64,000 bases of DNA, from NCBI RefSeq assembly GCF_018403745.1, contig NZ_BOVP01000002.1, positions 124,001 to 188,000 on the forward strand. The letters are read 5' to 3'. Origin of the DNA: Lactococcus formosensis. Its GTDB lineage: Bacteria > Bacillota > Bacilli > Lactobacillales > Streptococcaceae. Below, piece after piece: positions 36,274-44,664 of the stretch. The notes under the pieces are model-generated. The model was not told the origin of the DNA, searched no databases, and saw only the letters and a list, made by a program, of their open reading frames with translations. Made by a program: the position numbers and the translations under genes. Every line of letters begins with the position of its first letter. Position 1 is the first letter of the stretch.

Positions 36274-36302
36274 ATTTTAGCATTTTTAAAGGTTTTTTCC
36301 AA
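36274..36302 (-). promoter_or_regulatory. secA promoter
   Basis: Minus-strand TTGGAA (36297-36302), 17-base spacer ending in TGC, TAAAAT (36274-36279). Confidence 0.7.
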
Positions 36303-36333
36303 TAGTTACCCCAGAAATATAAATATAACTGTA

Positions 36334-36954
36334 TTATTTAGCAACATATTTGTAATTAGGATCAATTTCCTTATCAAGTTGAGTAAATGCGGCCTCCAAA
36401 CGACGATTTACTTCTTCAATACCCTCAGCATTTGCTTTTTTAATATCTGAGATATCAATAGGCTCTCCAAAATTCAATTGTACTTTTTCACGCTTAAAAA
36501 TACCTTTCATAGATAAAGGCCCTTGATAAACAGCAGGAACAATCCGAACCTTAGCCATTTTAGCGATAATCGTAACACCACCTTTGAGCTCGTTGGAGTG
36601 ACGTGATCCTGTTGGAAACATGATGAGAGATTTATCTGATTTTTTTAACATCTTCACTGGATACTGAATGACTTCACGTCCAGGATTTTCACGATCGACT
36701 GGGAAAGCTCCACATTTTTTAATCCACCAAGCAAAAAAAGGGTTTTTGAAGAGTTCTTTCTTGGCCATAAAGATGAACTGTTTTGGACGAGTCGCAAAAG
36801 CCATATAAACAGGATCAAGAATCATACGATGTGGCGCTACTAAGATATAGTTCTCTGACTTATCTGGAAGTCGTTCCGTATGGTGGTATGTAGCCTTACC
36901 ATTAAATATGAAAAGTAAAAAGCGAACTAAACCGCGTAAAAATATATAAAACAT
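36334..36954 (-). CDS. 1-acyl-sn-glycerol-3-phosphate acyltransferase (PlsC family)
   Basis: A 206-residue membrane-associated acyltransferase. The HxxxxD catalytic motif is APHRMILDPVYMAF (His about residue 42), followed by PFFAWWIKKCGAFPVDR and FPTGSRHS, which stands in for the usual FPEGTRS. PAVYQGP follows. It should add the second acyl chain to lysophosphatidate, or act on a similar acceptor. A hydrophobic N-terminus (FLRGLVRFLLFIFNG) anchors it. Another PlsC may exist outside the window. AGGAG lies unusually far (13 bases) before ATG 36954. Confidence 0.85.
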   Translation of the reverse strand: MFYIFLRGLVRFLLFIFNGKATYHHTERLPDKSENYILVAPHRMILDPVYMAFATRPKQFIFMAKKELFKNPFFAWWIKKCGAFPVDRENPGREVIQYPVKMLKKSDKSLIMFPTGSRHSNELKGGVTIIAKMAKVRIVPAVYQGPLSMKGIFKREKVQLNFGEPIDISDIKKANAEGIEEVNRRLEAAFTQLDKEIDPNYKYVAK

Positions 36955-37032
36955 AACTGATAGAATACTCCTAAAAATATTTAGCTTTATAAATTTTATA
37001 CTATTTAGTTCGATTTGGCTAGTCAGAAAAAC

Positions 37033-37059
37033 AAAAAAAAACTCCCTTTGGAGTTTTAT
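37033..37059 (-). terminator. Terminator after the HAD gene
   Basis: Minus-strand AAAACTCC-AAAG-GGAGTTTT followed by TTTTTG. Confidence 0.8.
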
Positions 37060-37069
37060 TTTGAAGTTA

Positions 37070-37678
37070 TTAAATTTCTAACTCAAGAAGAGTCTGAGGT
37101 TTTTGAAGGTGGATTGTTTGGAGCCCAGCCTTGTGTGCACCAGCTATATTGGCTGCATTATCATCTATAAACAAAGTTTCCACTGCCTGTAAACCAGAAC
37201 GGCCCAAAACCTCAGCAAAAGCTTCTTCATCAGGTTTCCTAAGGTGTAAATCATGGGAATAAAATACCTGGTCAAAGTAAGAGTCTAAAGTTCTTCCTGT
37301 TTGTTCTAAGCATCTTTTTTCAAAACATTTTGCATGGATACTGTTGGTGTTTGAAAAGAGAAAAATATTATATTTTTCAGAAATTCTTTCCAGATAATTC
37401 ATTCGCTCTGAACTGAAATCTTTCAAAATAAGATTCCAAGCTTCTTCTATCGCCTCATTCTCTACATCAACTTTTGCTTCTTTACGAAGACGGTCACAAA
37501 ATTCTTCTGGTGTAATGAGTCCCAACTCCAAAGCTTCGAAAAAATCCGCTTGTTTTTTCAAGGTGAAATAATCTTCAAACTCTGAAATACCCAGTTTGTG
37601 GAATTGATGCGTCATCCTTTCAAAATCCAGATCAAGAATCACACCACCGAGATCGAAAATGATGTTTTTTACTGTCAT
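37070..37678 (-). CDS. HAD-superfamily hydrolase (YihX-like)
   Basis: A 202-residue HAD phosphatase. Motif 1 is IIFDLGGVILDLDF, motif 2 IFLFSNTNSIHA, the Lys in HLRKPDEEAF, and motif 4 LFIDDNAANIAGA. This pattern fits the YihX/epoxide-hydrolase-N-terminal group that removes phosphate from small sugar phosphates; the substrate is unknown. It lies 17 bases after dtd in the same direction, likely co-transcribed. ATG 37678 follows AGGAAGG. Confidence 0.88.
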   Translation of the reverse strand: MTVKNIIFDLGGVILDLDFERMTHQFHKLGISEFEDYFTLKKQADFFEALELGLITPEEFCDRLRKEAKVDVENEAIEEAWNLILKDFSSERMNYLERISEKYNIFLFSNTNSIHAKCFEKRCLEQTGRTLDSYFDQVFYSHDLHLRKPDEEAFAEVLGRSGLQAVETLFIDDNAANIAGAHKAGLQTIHLQKPQTLLELEI

Positions 37679-37695
37679 TGCCCTTCCTCTGCTTC

Positions 37696-38145
37696 CTACT
37701 TTCGTGCATTTTTTGTATCTACAATTATTGTTACCGGTCCATCATTAATTAAACTGATTTCCATATCAGCACCAAATTCCCCTGCTTTAGTCGGGACAAT
37801 CTCGTTAAGTTTTTCATTAAATTTAAGATACATCGCTTCTGCATAAGCAGGATTTCCTGCTTGCGAAAAGCTTGGTCGCGTTCCTTTGCGAATATCCGCA
37901 TAGAGTGTAAACTGTGAAATAGAAAGTACTTCGCCAGAGATATCTTGTACAGATAAGTTCATCTTGCCATTTTCATCGGAAAAAATACGCATTTTACTGA
38001 TCTTGCGCACGGCATAATCTAAGTCAAAATCTGTATCTGCATCTTCTACTGCAACGAGAAGTAATAGACCAGATGTGATTTGATTTCTGATTTTATTTTC
38101 AATTTTTACTGAAGCTTCTTTAACTCTTTGGATTACTATTTTCAT
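37696..38145 (-). CDS. dtd: D-aminoacyl-tRNA deacylase
   Basis: A 149-residue dimeric enzyme that removes D-amino acids (and misplaced Gly) from tRNA. The two signature loops are ISQFTLYAD (SQFTL) and LINDGPVTI (the cross-subunit Gly-cisPro motif, usually NxGPVT). It begins [13 protein letters not shown], standard. It follows relA, as in other Firmicutes, but a terminator separates them and an extended -10 ends six bases before ATG 38145 with no Shine-Dalgarno, predicting a leaderless mRNA. Confidence 0.94.
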   Translation of the reverse strand: MKIVIQRVKEASVKIENKIRNQITSGLLLLVAVEDADTDFDLDYAVRKISKMRIFSDENGKMNLSVQDISGEVLSISQFTLYADIRKGTRPSFSQAGNPAYAEAMYLKFNEKLNEIVPTKAGEFGADMEISLINDGPVTIIVDTKNARK

Positions 38146-38151
38146 AATTTA

Positions 38152-38160
38152 ATTTTAACA
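38152..38160 (-). promoter_or_regulatory. Extended -10 giving a predicted leaderless dtd mRNA
   Basis: Minus-strand TGTTAAAAT, then TAAATT, then ATG. It follows directly on the T-run of the relA terminator. Confidence 0.5.
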
Positions 38161-38188
38161 AAAAAACTATCCAAAAGGACAGTTTTTT
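38158..38188 (-). terminator. relA terminator
   Basis: Minus-strand AAACTGTCC-TTTT-GGATAGTTT followed by TTTT (one wobble). Confidence 0.75.
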
Positions 38189-38199
38189 GCTGTTTTATA

Positions 38200-40425
38200 T
38201 TAACCATTGGTCCGTTTAACACTATAGACATCTGGTGTCATCTTAATCTTATCAACAATCAAAGTCAAATCAGATAGATTTTTTATTCCAATCGAAAGAT
38301 GGATATTGGCCATTTTTTTATCCTTTGTTGGATGAGCATTGATTGAAATCAAACTTTTTGTTGTATTAGACAACACCTGAACAATATCATTAAGCAGATT
38401 CGGGCGATTAAACGCATACACATGGATATTGGCCACGTACTCTTTAGTAAGGTGTTGTGAATCATCCCATTCTACATCAATCAGACGTTTTTCATAATCT
38501 TCTTGACTGCGAACATTTTTGCAGTCTGCCCTGTGGATGGAAACCCCTCGACCTTTAGTGATATAGCCGACAATCTTATCCCCTGGCACAGGGTTACAAC
38601 ATTTACTGATATGCACCAACATGCTATCAACGCCAGAAACACTCACACCACCATCATGGCGAATTTTCATGACATTTTTATTTTTATTCTCGCGTTTGAC
38701 TTCGCCCTTCATCAGTTGTTCAGATTCAGCTTTCAGCTTTTCTTTCTCAACTTTACGACGTTCCGTTTCTGTCAAACGATTGAATACAGAAGTTGCTGAT
38801 ATTTCACCAAAACCAACTGCAGCAAACAGGGCTTCACTGTCACGATAACTTAATTTTTCAAGCACTTCGTCCAGATGTTTTTTATCCAAATATTGGTTCG
38901 GTGTGAAACCATTCTCTGCAAGTTCCGTTTGCAGCATTTCACGTCCTTTATGGATAGAGAGTTCCTTATCTTGACTCTTGAAAAATTGTTTAATCTTGTT
39001 GCGAGCTTTATTGGTCTTAACGAGCTTAATCCAATCACGACTTGGTCCAAATGAAGTTTTGGAAGTAATGATTTCTACTTTATCACCTGTTTTCAGAACA
39101 TAATTCAGCGGTTGCATCCGCTCGTTAATTTTCGCACCTGTCGCATGATCCCCGACCTGCGTATGGATGGCATATGCAAAGTCAATAGGGCCAGAGCCAG
39201 CTGGCAATTCTTGAACTGCTCCTGTTGGTGTAAACACATAAATTTTGTCGCCAAGAATATCTTCCTGAACAGCTTTTACAAATTCTTCTGCGGAGTCACC
39301 TGATTGCTCTTGAAGTTCCACCAATTCGTTAATCCAGTTTAGTGTTTCCGAAATCTCATGAACGTCAACTTTAGCTTTACGCCCTTGCTTGTAAGCCCAA
39401 TGTGCTGCGACCCCGTACTCCGCGATCTGATGCATTTCATGGGTTCTGATTTGGAATTCCATCGGCCCCTTAGGACCGTAAACTGTGGTGTGAACCGACT
39501 GGTAACCATTTGCTTTAGGATTAGCAATATAGTCCTTGAAACGCCCAGGCATCGGCTTCCATAAATCATGGATGTAGCCTAGTGTCGTGTAAACGTCGCT
39601 TGTCGAGTTTGTCAAACAACGAATGGCGATAAGGTCATAAATTTCATCAAAGCGCTTTTTCTTATCGTGCATTTTACGATAAATAGAATAGATATGTTTT
39701 GGTCGCCCATAGATTTCAGCGTCAACTTGTGCATCTTTCATACGCTCATTTAGCTTCTCAATCACTTCTTCAACTAAATTTTCACGCGCTGCGCGTTTTT
39801 CGTTCATTAAGCCGCGGATACGATAGAACTCTGTTTCATTAAGATAACGGAAAGAGAGATCTTCAAGTTCCCATTTAATGCTTCCAATACCCAAACGATG
39901 TGCAAGTGGCGCATAAATCGCCATAGTCTCACTTGAAATACGTTTTTGTTTGTCTGGTCGGAGGTTTTTGAGGGTGCGCATATTATGAAGACGGTCGGCA
40001 AGTTTGACCAAGATAACTCGAATATCCTTGCTCATAGCCATCAACATCTTACGGTGATTTTCCGCAAGTTGCTCTTCATGCGATTTGTATTCTACCTTAC
40101 CAAGCTTCGTTACTCCGTCTACAATATTCGCAATCTCTTCACCAAAAAGCTCCACCAAGTCTGACTGTATAAAGTTAGTGTCTTCCACAACATCATGCAA
40201 AAAACCTGCTGATACAGTTGCTGCATCAAGCTGTAATTTCGCTAAAATCCCTGCCACTTGGATGGGATGGATAATGTAAGGTTCTCCACTTGCACGATAT
40301 TGCTCAGCATGAGCTATTGATGCACACTGTAAAGCTTTACGCACTAGCAAGATATCTTTTTCATTCATGTATGCGGAGGCAAGTTTAACCACTTGATCTC
40401 CGGTAAGATTTGGTTCTGAGGGCAT
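38200..40425 (-). CDS. relA: Bifunctional (p)ppGpp synthetase/hydrolase RelA/SpoT (Rel)
   Basis: A 741-residue stringent-response enzyme. Order: N-terminal HD hydrolase (FLHDVVEDTNF), synthetase domain (RFKDYIANPKANGYQSVHT), TGS domain (IYVFTPTGAVQELPAGSG), a zinc-finger-like region (CCNPVPGDKIVGY) and a C-terminal ACT domain. It makes and destroys (p)ppGpp in response to uncharged tRNA at the ribosome. ATG 40425 follows AGGAAA; a second, stronger AAGGAGG lies farther upstream before a possible seven-codon leader ORF. Promoter: extended -10 TGTTAGAAT upstream. Confidence 0.97.
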   Translation of the reverse strand: MPSEPNLTGDQVVKLASAYMNEKDILLVRKALQCASIAHAEQYRASGEPYIIHPIQVAGILAKLQLDAATVSAGFLHDVVEDTNFIQSDLVELFGEEIANIVDGVTKLGKVEYKSHEEQLAENHRKMLMAMSKDIRVILVKLADRLHNMRTLKNLRPDKQKRISSETMAIYAPLAHRLGIGSIKWELEDLSFRYLNETEFYRIRGLMNEKRAARENLVEEVIEKLNERMKDAQVDAEIYGRPKHIYSIYRKMHDKKKRFDEIYDLIAIRCLTNSTSDVYTTLGYIHDLWKPMPGRFKDYIANPKANGYQSVHTTVYGPKGPMEFQIRTHEMHQIAEYGVAAHWAYKQGRKAKVDVHEISETLNWINELVELQEQSGDSAEEFVKAVQEDILGDKIYVFTPTGAVQELPAGSGPIDFAYAIHTQVGDHATGAKINERMQPLNYVLKTGDKVEIITSKTSFGPSRDWIKLVKTNKARNKIKQFFKSQDKELSIHKGREMLQTELAENGFTPNQYLDKKHLDEVLEKLSYRDSEALFAAVGFGEISATSVFNRLTETERRKVEKEKLKAESEQLMKGEVKRENKNKNVMKIRHDGGVSVSGVDSMLVHISKCCNPVPGDKIVGYITKGRGVSIHRADCKNVRSQEDYEKRLIDVEWDDSQHLTKEYVANIHVYAFNRPNLLNDIVQVLSNTTKSLISINAHPTKDKKMANIHLSIGIKNLSDLTLIVDKIKMTPDVYSVKRTNG

Positions 40426-40549
40426 GTTTTATTTCCTGTGAAGTAGCTCCACTTTCCTCCTTGATATATTTTTACTATTCTAACACATTTCTGCCTATAA
40501 ATTTACGCTTTTAGTCCTTAAAGCACGAGTTTTTGTCTCTTTGTTCGGT

Positions 40550-41305
40550 TTATTTCAACAAATCAAAGTAAGTTGAAAAGGCCGACAAGGCGTAGAGCGG
40601 TGCTGTCTCAGCACGCATAATACGTGGTCCGAGCCCGACACTCTCTGCACCTGCTTGTTCAAATAGCGCAATCTCTTCCGGTGCAATACCACCTTCTGGT
40701 CCAAAAAGCAGCAGAACTTTTTGGCCTGGTTTTAAACTCGCCATACTTTGAGCCAACCTCGCTTGCTCCCCTGCTTTAGCAGATTCTTCATAAGCAATTA
40801 AAACTTGGTCAAATTGAGAAAATGTAGCAAGCAGTTCAGACAGCTTTTCAAAAAAACAGATTTCTGGCAATATTTGACGGCGAGATTGTTCTGCAGCACC
40901 CAATACAATTTTATTTAATTTTTCCTTCTTTTTAGCAAGCTTTTTACTGTCCCATTTGGCCACAGACCATTTGAAGGGCGCAGCCCAGATTGCACTTGCC
41001 CCAAGTTCCGTTGCCTTCTCACTGATAAATTCTAATTTATCGCCTTTAGGGAAACCAAGTGCTACAGTAATGTAAACTGGAAGTTCCGTTTGCACATCCA
41101 GTACCTCTAATAAACGTACCGTACATAGCTCGCTAGAAACAACTTCGGCAAGGCCCACTTTCCCCTCTTCAAAAACCAGCTGTAGCTTCTGTCCCGCATT
41201 CATCCGCATTACTGTAAAAATGTGATGAGCAGCTGCCTTATCGTCAATGGTAAAAACATCACCAACTTCAGGTTGCTTTTTGAACACAAAATATTGATTC
41301 GCCAT
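40550..41305 (-). CDS. rsmE: 16S rRNA m3U1498 methyltransferase
   Basis: A 251-residue SPOUT (knotted) methyltransferase that methylates U1498 of 16S rRNA. Family blocks are the N-terminal QxxVxR-like region, ALGFPKGDKLEFISEKATELG, LLFGPEGGIAPEEI and the C-terminal SVGLGPRIMRAETAP. It follows prmA by three bases; the two rRNA/ribosomal-protein methyltransferases form a common pair. The prmA end supplies its weak ribosome-binding site. Confidence 0.94.
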   Translation of the reverse strand: MANQYFVFKKQPEVGDVFTIDDKAAAHHIFTVMRMNAGQKLQLVFEEGKVGLAEVVSSELCTVRLLEVLDVQTELPVYITVALGFPKGDKLEFISEKATELGASAIWAAPFKWSVAKWDSKKLAKKKEKLNKIVLGAAEQSRRQILPEICFFEKLSELLATFSQFDQVLIAYEESAKAGEQARLAQSMASLKPGQKVLLLFGPEGGIAPEEIALFEQAGAESVGLGPRIMRAETAPLYALSAFSTYFDLLK

Positions 41306-41308
41306 AAC

Positions 41309-42262
41309 TTAACCGCCAATTACCCCTTCACGGTTCTCTGTCTTTTTGAAAATCACACAGTTCCATTCACCTTGAGTCATACGTGTTTCGAGGAAGAAAC
41401 CAGCATTTTCTGCGGATGCAATAACTTTATCTGCCTTATCAGCGATGATACCACTCATAATCAAATAACCTTCATCTTTGACGAGACGGAAAGCGTCGTC
41501 AGTCATAAGTACAAGAATATCAGCCAAGATATTTGCTACGATAACTTCTGCTTGTTGCTCGATACCCTCCAATAAATTATTGGCTGAGATTGAAATTTTA
41601 TCCGTATTTGGATTAAGCTCGATGTTTTCACGTGCTACACGCACAGCAACTTCATCAATATCATATGCATGAATTTCACTTGCGCCAAGATAAGCGCTAG
41701 CTACAGAGAGAACACCAGAACCTGTACCTACATCCAAGACCGTTTCGCCACCGCGAATGATTTGTTCTAGAGCATAAAGACTCATTTTTGTTGTTGGGTG
41801 CGTTCCTGTACCAAAAGCCATCCCTGGATCAAGGCGAATCAGCTTCTCCGCTGAAGATTGTGGCGTATAATCTGTCCAACTTGGGACAATCGTCAAATCA
41901 TGAGTAATGCGAGCTGGTTCAAAATACTTTTTCCAAGCATCTGCCCAATCTTGTTCTGCAAGATTATTTGTACGTACTTCAACGTTGGTCACGTCAAAGC
42001 TTCCTGCTAAAGCATTTATCTTTTGTTCAATATCTGACTTGAGCTCAGTAATTGGCATATTTTCCGGATAATAAGCAGTCACTTCCACCATTTCTGACTG
42101 TTCTACCTGAGGAAGCACTTCTCCGAAAAGGTCCTTGTGATTAAGATAATCTGCACTGTCGTTAATTTCAACCCCTGCTGATCCTGCTTCAACTAAAATA
42201 TTACTGATTGCTTCTTCCGCTGCACGAATGATGCGTACGGTGATACTGTTCCAATTATTCAT
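41309..42262 (-). CDS. prmA: Ribosomal protein L11 methyltransferase
   Basis: A 317-residue class I SAM methyltransferase that methylates several residues of ribosomal protein L11. The N-terminal L11-binding domain ([14 protein letters not shown]) is followed by [18 protein letters not shown], the SAM site [19 protein letters not shown], and [12 protein letters not shown]. It is preceded by a DUF3013 gene at 24 bases and followed by rsmE, then relA. ATG 42262 has AAGGAAG 13 bases upstream, a long gap. Confidence 0.94.
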   Translation of the reverse strand: MNNWNSITVRIIRAAEEAISNILVEAGSAGVEINDSADYLNHKDLFGEVLPQVEQSEMVEVTAYYPENMPITELKSDIEQKINALAGSFDVTNVEVRTNNLAEQDWADAWKKYFEPARITHDLTIVPSWTDYTPQSSAEKLIRLDPGMAFGTGTHPTTKMSLYALEQIIRGGETVLDVGTGSGVLSVASAYLGASEIHAYDIDEVAVRVARENIELNPNTDKISISANNLLEGIEQQAEVIVANILADILVLMTDDAFRLVKDEGYLIMSGIIADKADKVIASAENAGFFLETRMTQGEWNCVIFKKTENREGVIGG

Positions 42263-42286
42263 ATTATTGCTATTCTCTTCCTTATA

Positions 42287-42751
42287 TTAATAACGAGGAT
42301 ACTTGAAAAAAGTTGTCTTCTCAAGATTTTCCAAACCTTTTTCAAATTTTTCTTGATCAAATTCAAGCATAAATTCTTCTTCATCAGAATTTAAGAAATC
42401 TATCAAAGCATCTAAACCTTCATCCGCTGTTTCTTGTAAGAACTCAACAAAGTAAGCAATATATTCACGAGATAATCCCTTATCTGAATACGCCACACCT
42501 GCTAAATAGTCTTCTTCTGAAAACTTCGACTTGTTCGGATTATAAAAAATCACAGCATCTTCATAAAGTACATTTTCTTCTGACTCGACACCATCTGCAT
42601 CCGAAAGAACAACGCCTTCTGGATTTGCAGCTTCCAAAAGGAAACTAACTTCGACAGCGAAATTTCTTTTATCCCAATTTATCTCAAAATCATAACTGAA
42701 ATTCTTGCTCAATTCTTCATCTAAAATATCTAAAAAACCGTACTTTGCCAT
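42287..42751 (-). CDS. DUF3013-family acidic protein
   Basis: A 154-residue, strongly acidic protein beginning MAKYGFLDILDEELSK, with FEINWDKRNFAVEVSFLLEAAN and a C-terminal FKYPRY. It looks like DUF3013, a family of lactic acid bacteria and streptococci found just upstream of prmA. No function is known. No signal peptide or membrane segment. ATG 42751 follows AGAGGT. A symmetric bidirectional promoter at 42840-42863 probably serves it and the GNAT gene. Confidence 0.8.
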   Translation of the reverse strand: MAKYGFLDILDEELSKNFSYDFEINWDKRNFAVEVSFLLEAANPEGVVLSDADGVESEENVLYEDAVIFYNPNKSKFSEEDYLAGVAYSDKGLSREYIAYFVEFLQETADEGLDALIDFLNSDEEEFMLEFDQEKFEKGLENLEKTTFFKYPRY

Positions 42752-42839
42752 TTTCTACCTCTTTTTTTCTGTTACAAGCAATTTCCTCTCCAATGCTTCG
42801 AATTAAAATAGCAATTGGGAGTTTAAACGTCGTAATACT

Positions 42840-42863
42840 TTTCTGTTATAATTATAACAGAAA
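42840..42863. promoter_or_regulatory. 24-bp perfect palindrome with two opposed extended -10 elements
   Basis: The half-site TTTCTGTTATAA is followed by its exact complement. Plus strand TGTTATAAT has its hexamer at 42847-42852; the minus strand has TGTTATAAT with its hexamer at 42851-42856. The two overlap by two bases and serve the GNAT gene (plus) and the DUF3013 gene (minus). No -35 is seen for either. Confidence 0.7.
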
Positions 42864-42889
42864 TAAAAATTATCTCTAGAGAGAAATAT

Positions 42890-43363
42890 ATGAAAATCAG
42901 ACCTATCGAACCCCATGATTTCGCTTATGTGGCTAAAATCGAAAATCAAAACTGGACTTTAAAATCCACACCCTTTGTCATCAACAGCTCTGCTGAAAAA
43001 ATAATGAAAAAAATATTGAAGGGAACACGTTATCTTCTTGCGGAAGAAGAGGGTGTTATTTTGGGTGTTTTAGATTACGGTCCCCGCAATAAGTCTGAAT
43101 TTGGTTCACATGTAATTACTTTCGGTGTAATGACTGTAAAAGAAGCAAGAGGAAAAGGTGTTGCAACTCAGCTTATCCAACATCTTATCCACGAAGCACG
43201 TACCGCAAAATATGAAAAGATTACCATCAATGCAATGTCAAGCAACCCTACAGCAGTAGCTCTCTACGAGCGTCTAGGATTTCAACTTGAAGGGCGACTT
43301 AAAAAAGAGTATTTCATTGATGGTGCCTATGTTGACAGCTTAATTTACGCCTATTATCTCTAG
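42890..43363 (+). CDS. GNAT-family N-acetyltransferase
   Basis: A 157-residue acetyl-CoA-dependent acetyltransferase of the GNAT fold. Motif A is VMTVKEARGKGVATQLIQHLI, split as V-(R)GKGVA (the Q/RxxGxG/A site), followed by motif B NPTAVALYERLGF. The substrate is unknown. It lies 22 bases before rarA and likely shares its mRNA. The ribosome-binding site is weak (AGAGAGAAA). Confidence 0.85.
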   Translation: MKIRPIEPHDFAYVAKIENQNWTLKSTPFVINSSAEKIMKKILKGTRYLLAEEEGVILGVLDYGPRNKSEFGSHVITFGVMTVKEARGKGVATQLIQHLIHEARTAKYEKITINAMSSNPTAVALYERLGFQLEGRLKKEYFIDGAYVDSLIYAYYL

Positions 43364-43385
43364 GGAGTAAGGAGAACCGCTTTAT

Positions 43386-44654
43386 ATGACACATCAAAAT
43401 TTAGCTCGCCGCATGCGACCGCGTAATATTGACGAGATTATTGGGCAATCTCATCTTGTTGGCCCTAAAAAAATCATTCGCCGGATGGTCGAAACAAAAC
43501 TTTTGACTTCCATGATTCTTTACGGTCCTCCGGGAATTGGTAAAACTTCCATTGCCTCTGCTATCGCTGGCACGATGAATGCCGCTTTCCGTAGTTTTAA
43601 TGCGACAACAGACAGCAAGAAAAAACTACAAGAAATTGCCGCTGAGGCGGAATTTTCTGGACAATTGGTCCTTCTCTTGGATGAGATCCACCGTTTGGAT
43701 AAACCTAAGCAAGATTTTCTCCTGCCTCTGTTAGAAAATGGTCAAATTATCTTAATTGGCGCTACTACGGAAAACCCTTATTTTAGTGTTGTGCCTGCCA
43801 TCCGTAGTCGTGTACAGATTTTTGAGTTAAAGCCTCTAGAAAGTGATGATTTACAGAACGCTGTAAACCTTGCCCTTGAAGATACGGAACGAGGCTTTAA
43901 CTTCCCTGTTACTCTTGACGATGATGCTCTTTACTTCCTCACGCACTCAACCAACGGTGATTTACGCGCAGTTTACAATGCTTTAGAACTTGCCGTCTTA
44001 TCTTCCGAAAACCATCATGTAACTCTGGAAGATATGGAAAACTCACTTCAACGTAAAGCACTAAGTTTTGATAAAGATGGCGATGCTCATTATGACTTGC
44101 TTAGTGCCTTACAAAAATCAATCCGTGGATCTGATGTAAACGCAAGTTTACACTATGCTGCGCGCCTAATTGAAGGCGGAGACCTTCAAAGTCTGGCACG
44201 AAGATTGACAGTAATGGCTTATGAAGACATCGGTCTTGCAAATCCAGAAGCCGCTGTCCATACAATGTTAGGTTTACAAGCTGCAGAAAAATTAGGGTTT
44301 CCTGAGGCAAGGATACCGCTAGCAAATATCGTTATTGACCTTGCCCTCTCCCCTAAGTCCAATGCCGCTTATATGGCTCTGGATGCGGCAATAGGAGACT
44401 TAGGAAAATACGGAAATCTTCCCATTCCGGCGCACTTGCAAGATGGGCACTATGCGGGAGCTAAGGATCTTGGGCGAAGCGAGGGTTATAAGTACCCCCA
44501 TAATTTCCCAGAACATTGGGTGAAACAGGATTATCTTCCCGATAAACTGCGAAAAGCAGATTACTTCCACCCTGATAAGATGGGCAAATACGAATGGGCC
44601 TTAAACGAACGTAAAAAATGGATCGAAAACCAAAAGAAAAATCGTCAAAACTGA
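43386..44654 (+). CDS. rarA: Replication-associated recombination protein RarA/MgsA
   Basis: A 422-residue AAA+ ATPase, related to clamp loaders, that acts at stalled replication forks. Walker A GPPGIGKTS, Walker B LLLDEIHRLDKPKQD, sensor ILIGATTENPYFSV, and the C-terminal tetramerisation part (LARRLTVMAYEDIGLANPEA) are clear. The start is ATG 43386, with TAAGGAGA nearby. A bidirectional terminator lies just past the stop, shared with the convergent P-type ATPase. Confidence 0.95.
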   Translation: MTHQNLARRMRPRNIDEIIGQSHLVGPKKIIRRMVETKLLTSMILYGPPGIGKTSIASAIAGTMNAAFRSFNATTDSKKKLQEIAAEAEFSGQLVLLLDEIHRLDKPKQDFLLPLLENGQIILIGATTENPYFSVVPAIRSRVQIFELKPLESDDLQNAVNLALEDTERGFNFPVTLDDDALYFLTHSTNGDLRAVYNALELAVLSSENHHVTLEDMENSLQRKALSFDKDGDAHYDLLSALQKSIRGSDVNASLHYAARLIEGGDLQSLARRLTVMAYEDIGLANPEAAVHTMLGLQAAEKLGFPEARIPLANIVIDLALSPKSNAAYMALDAAIGDLGKYGNLPIPAHLQDGHYAGAKDLGRSEGYKYPHNFPEHWVKQDYLPDKLRKADYFHPDKMGKYEWALNERKKWIENQKKNRQN

Positions 44655-44662
44655 CGATTTTT
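44638..44662. terminator. Bidirectional terminator between rarA and the metal ATPase
   Basis: AAAATCGTCA / TGACGATTTT around a four-base loop, overlapping the rarA stop codon. Confidence 0.8.
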
Positions 44663-44664
44663 TA

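Noticed and set aside
26131..40450. Shared GTGGAGCTACTT in rpmH and relA leaders as a common motif
   Set aside because: A 12-base match is expected many times by chance in 64 kb; its presence in two leaders is curious but not evidence on its own.
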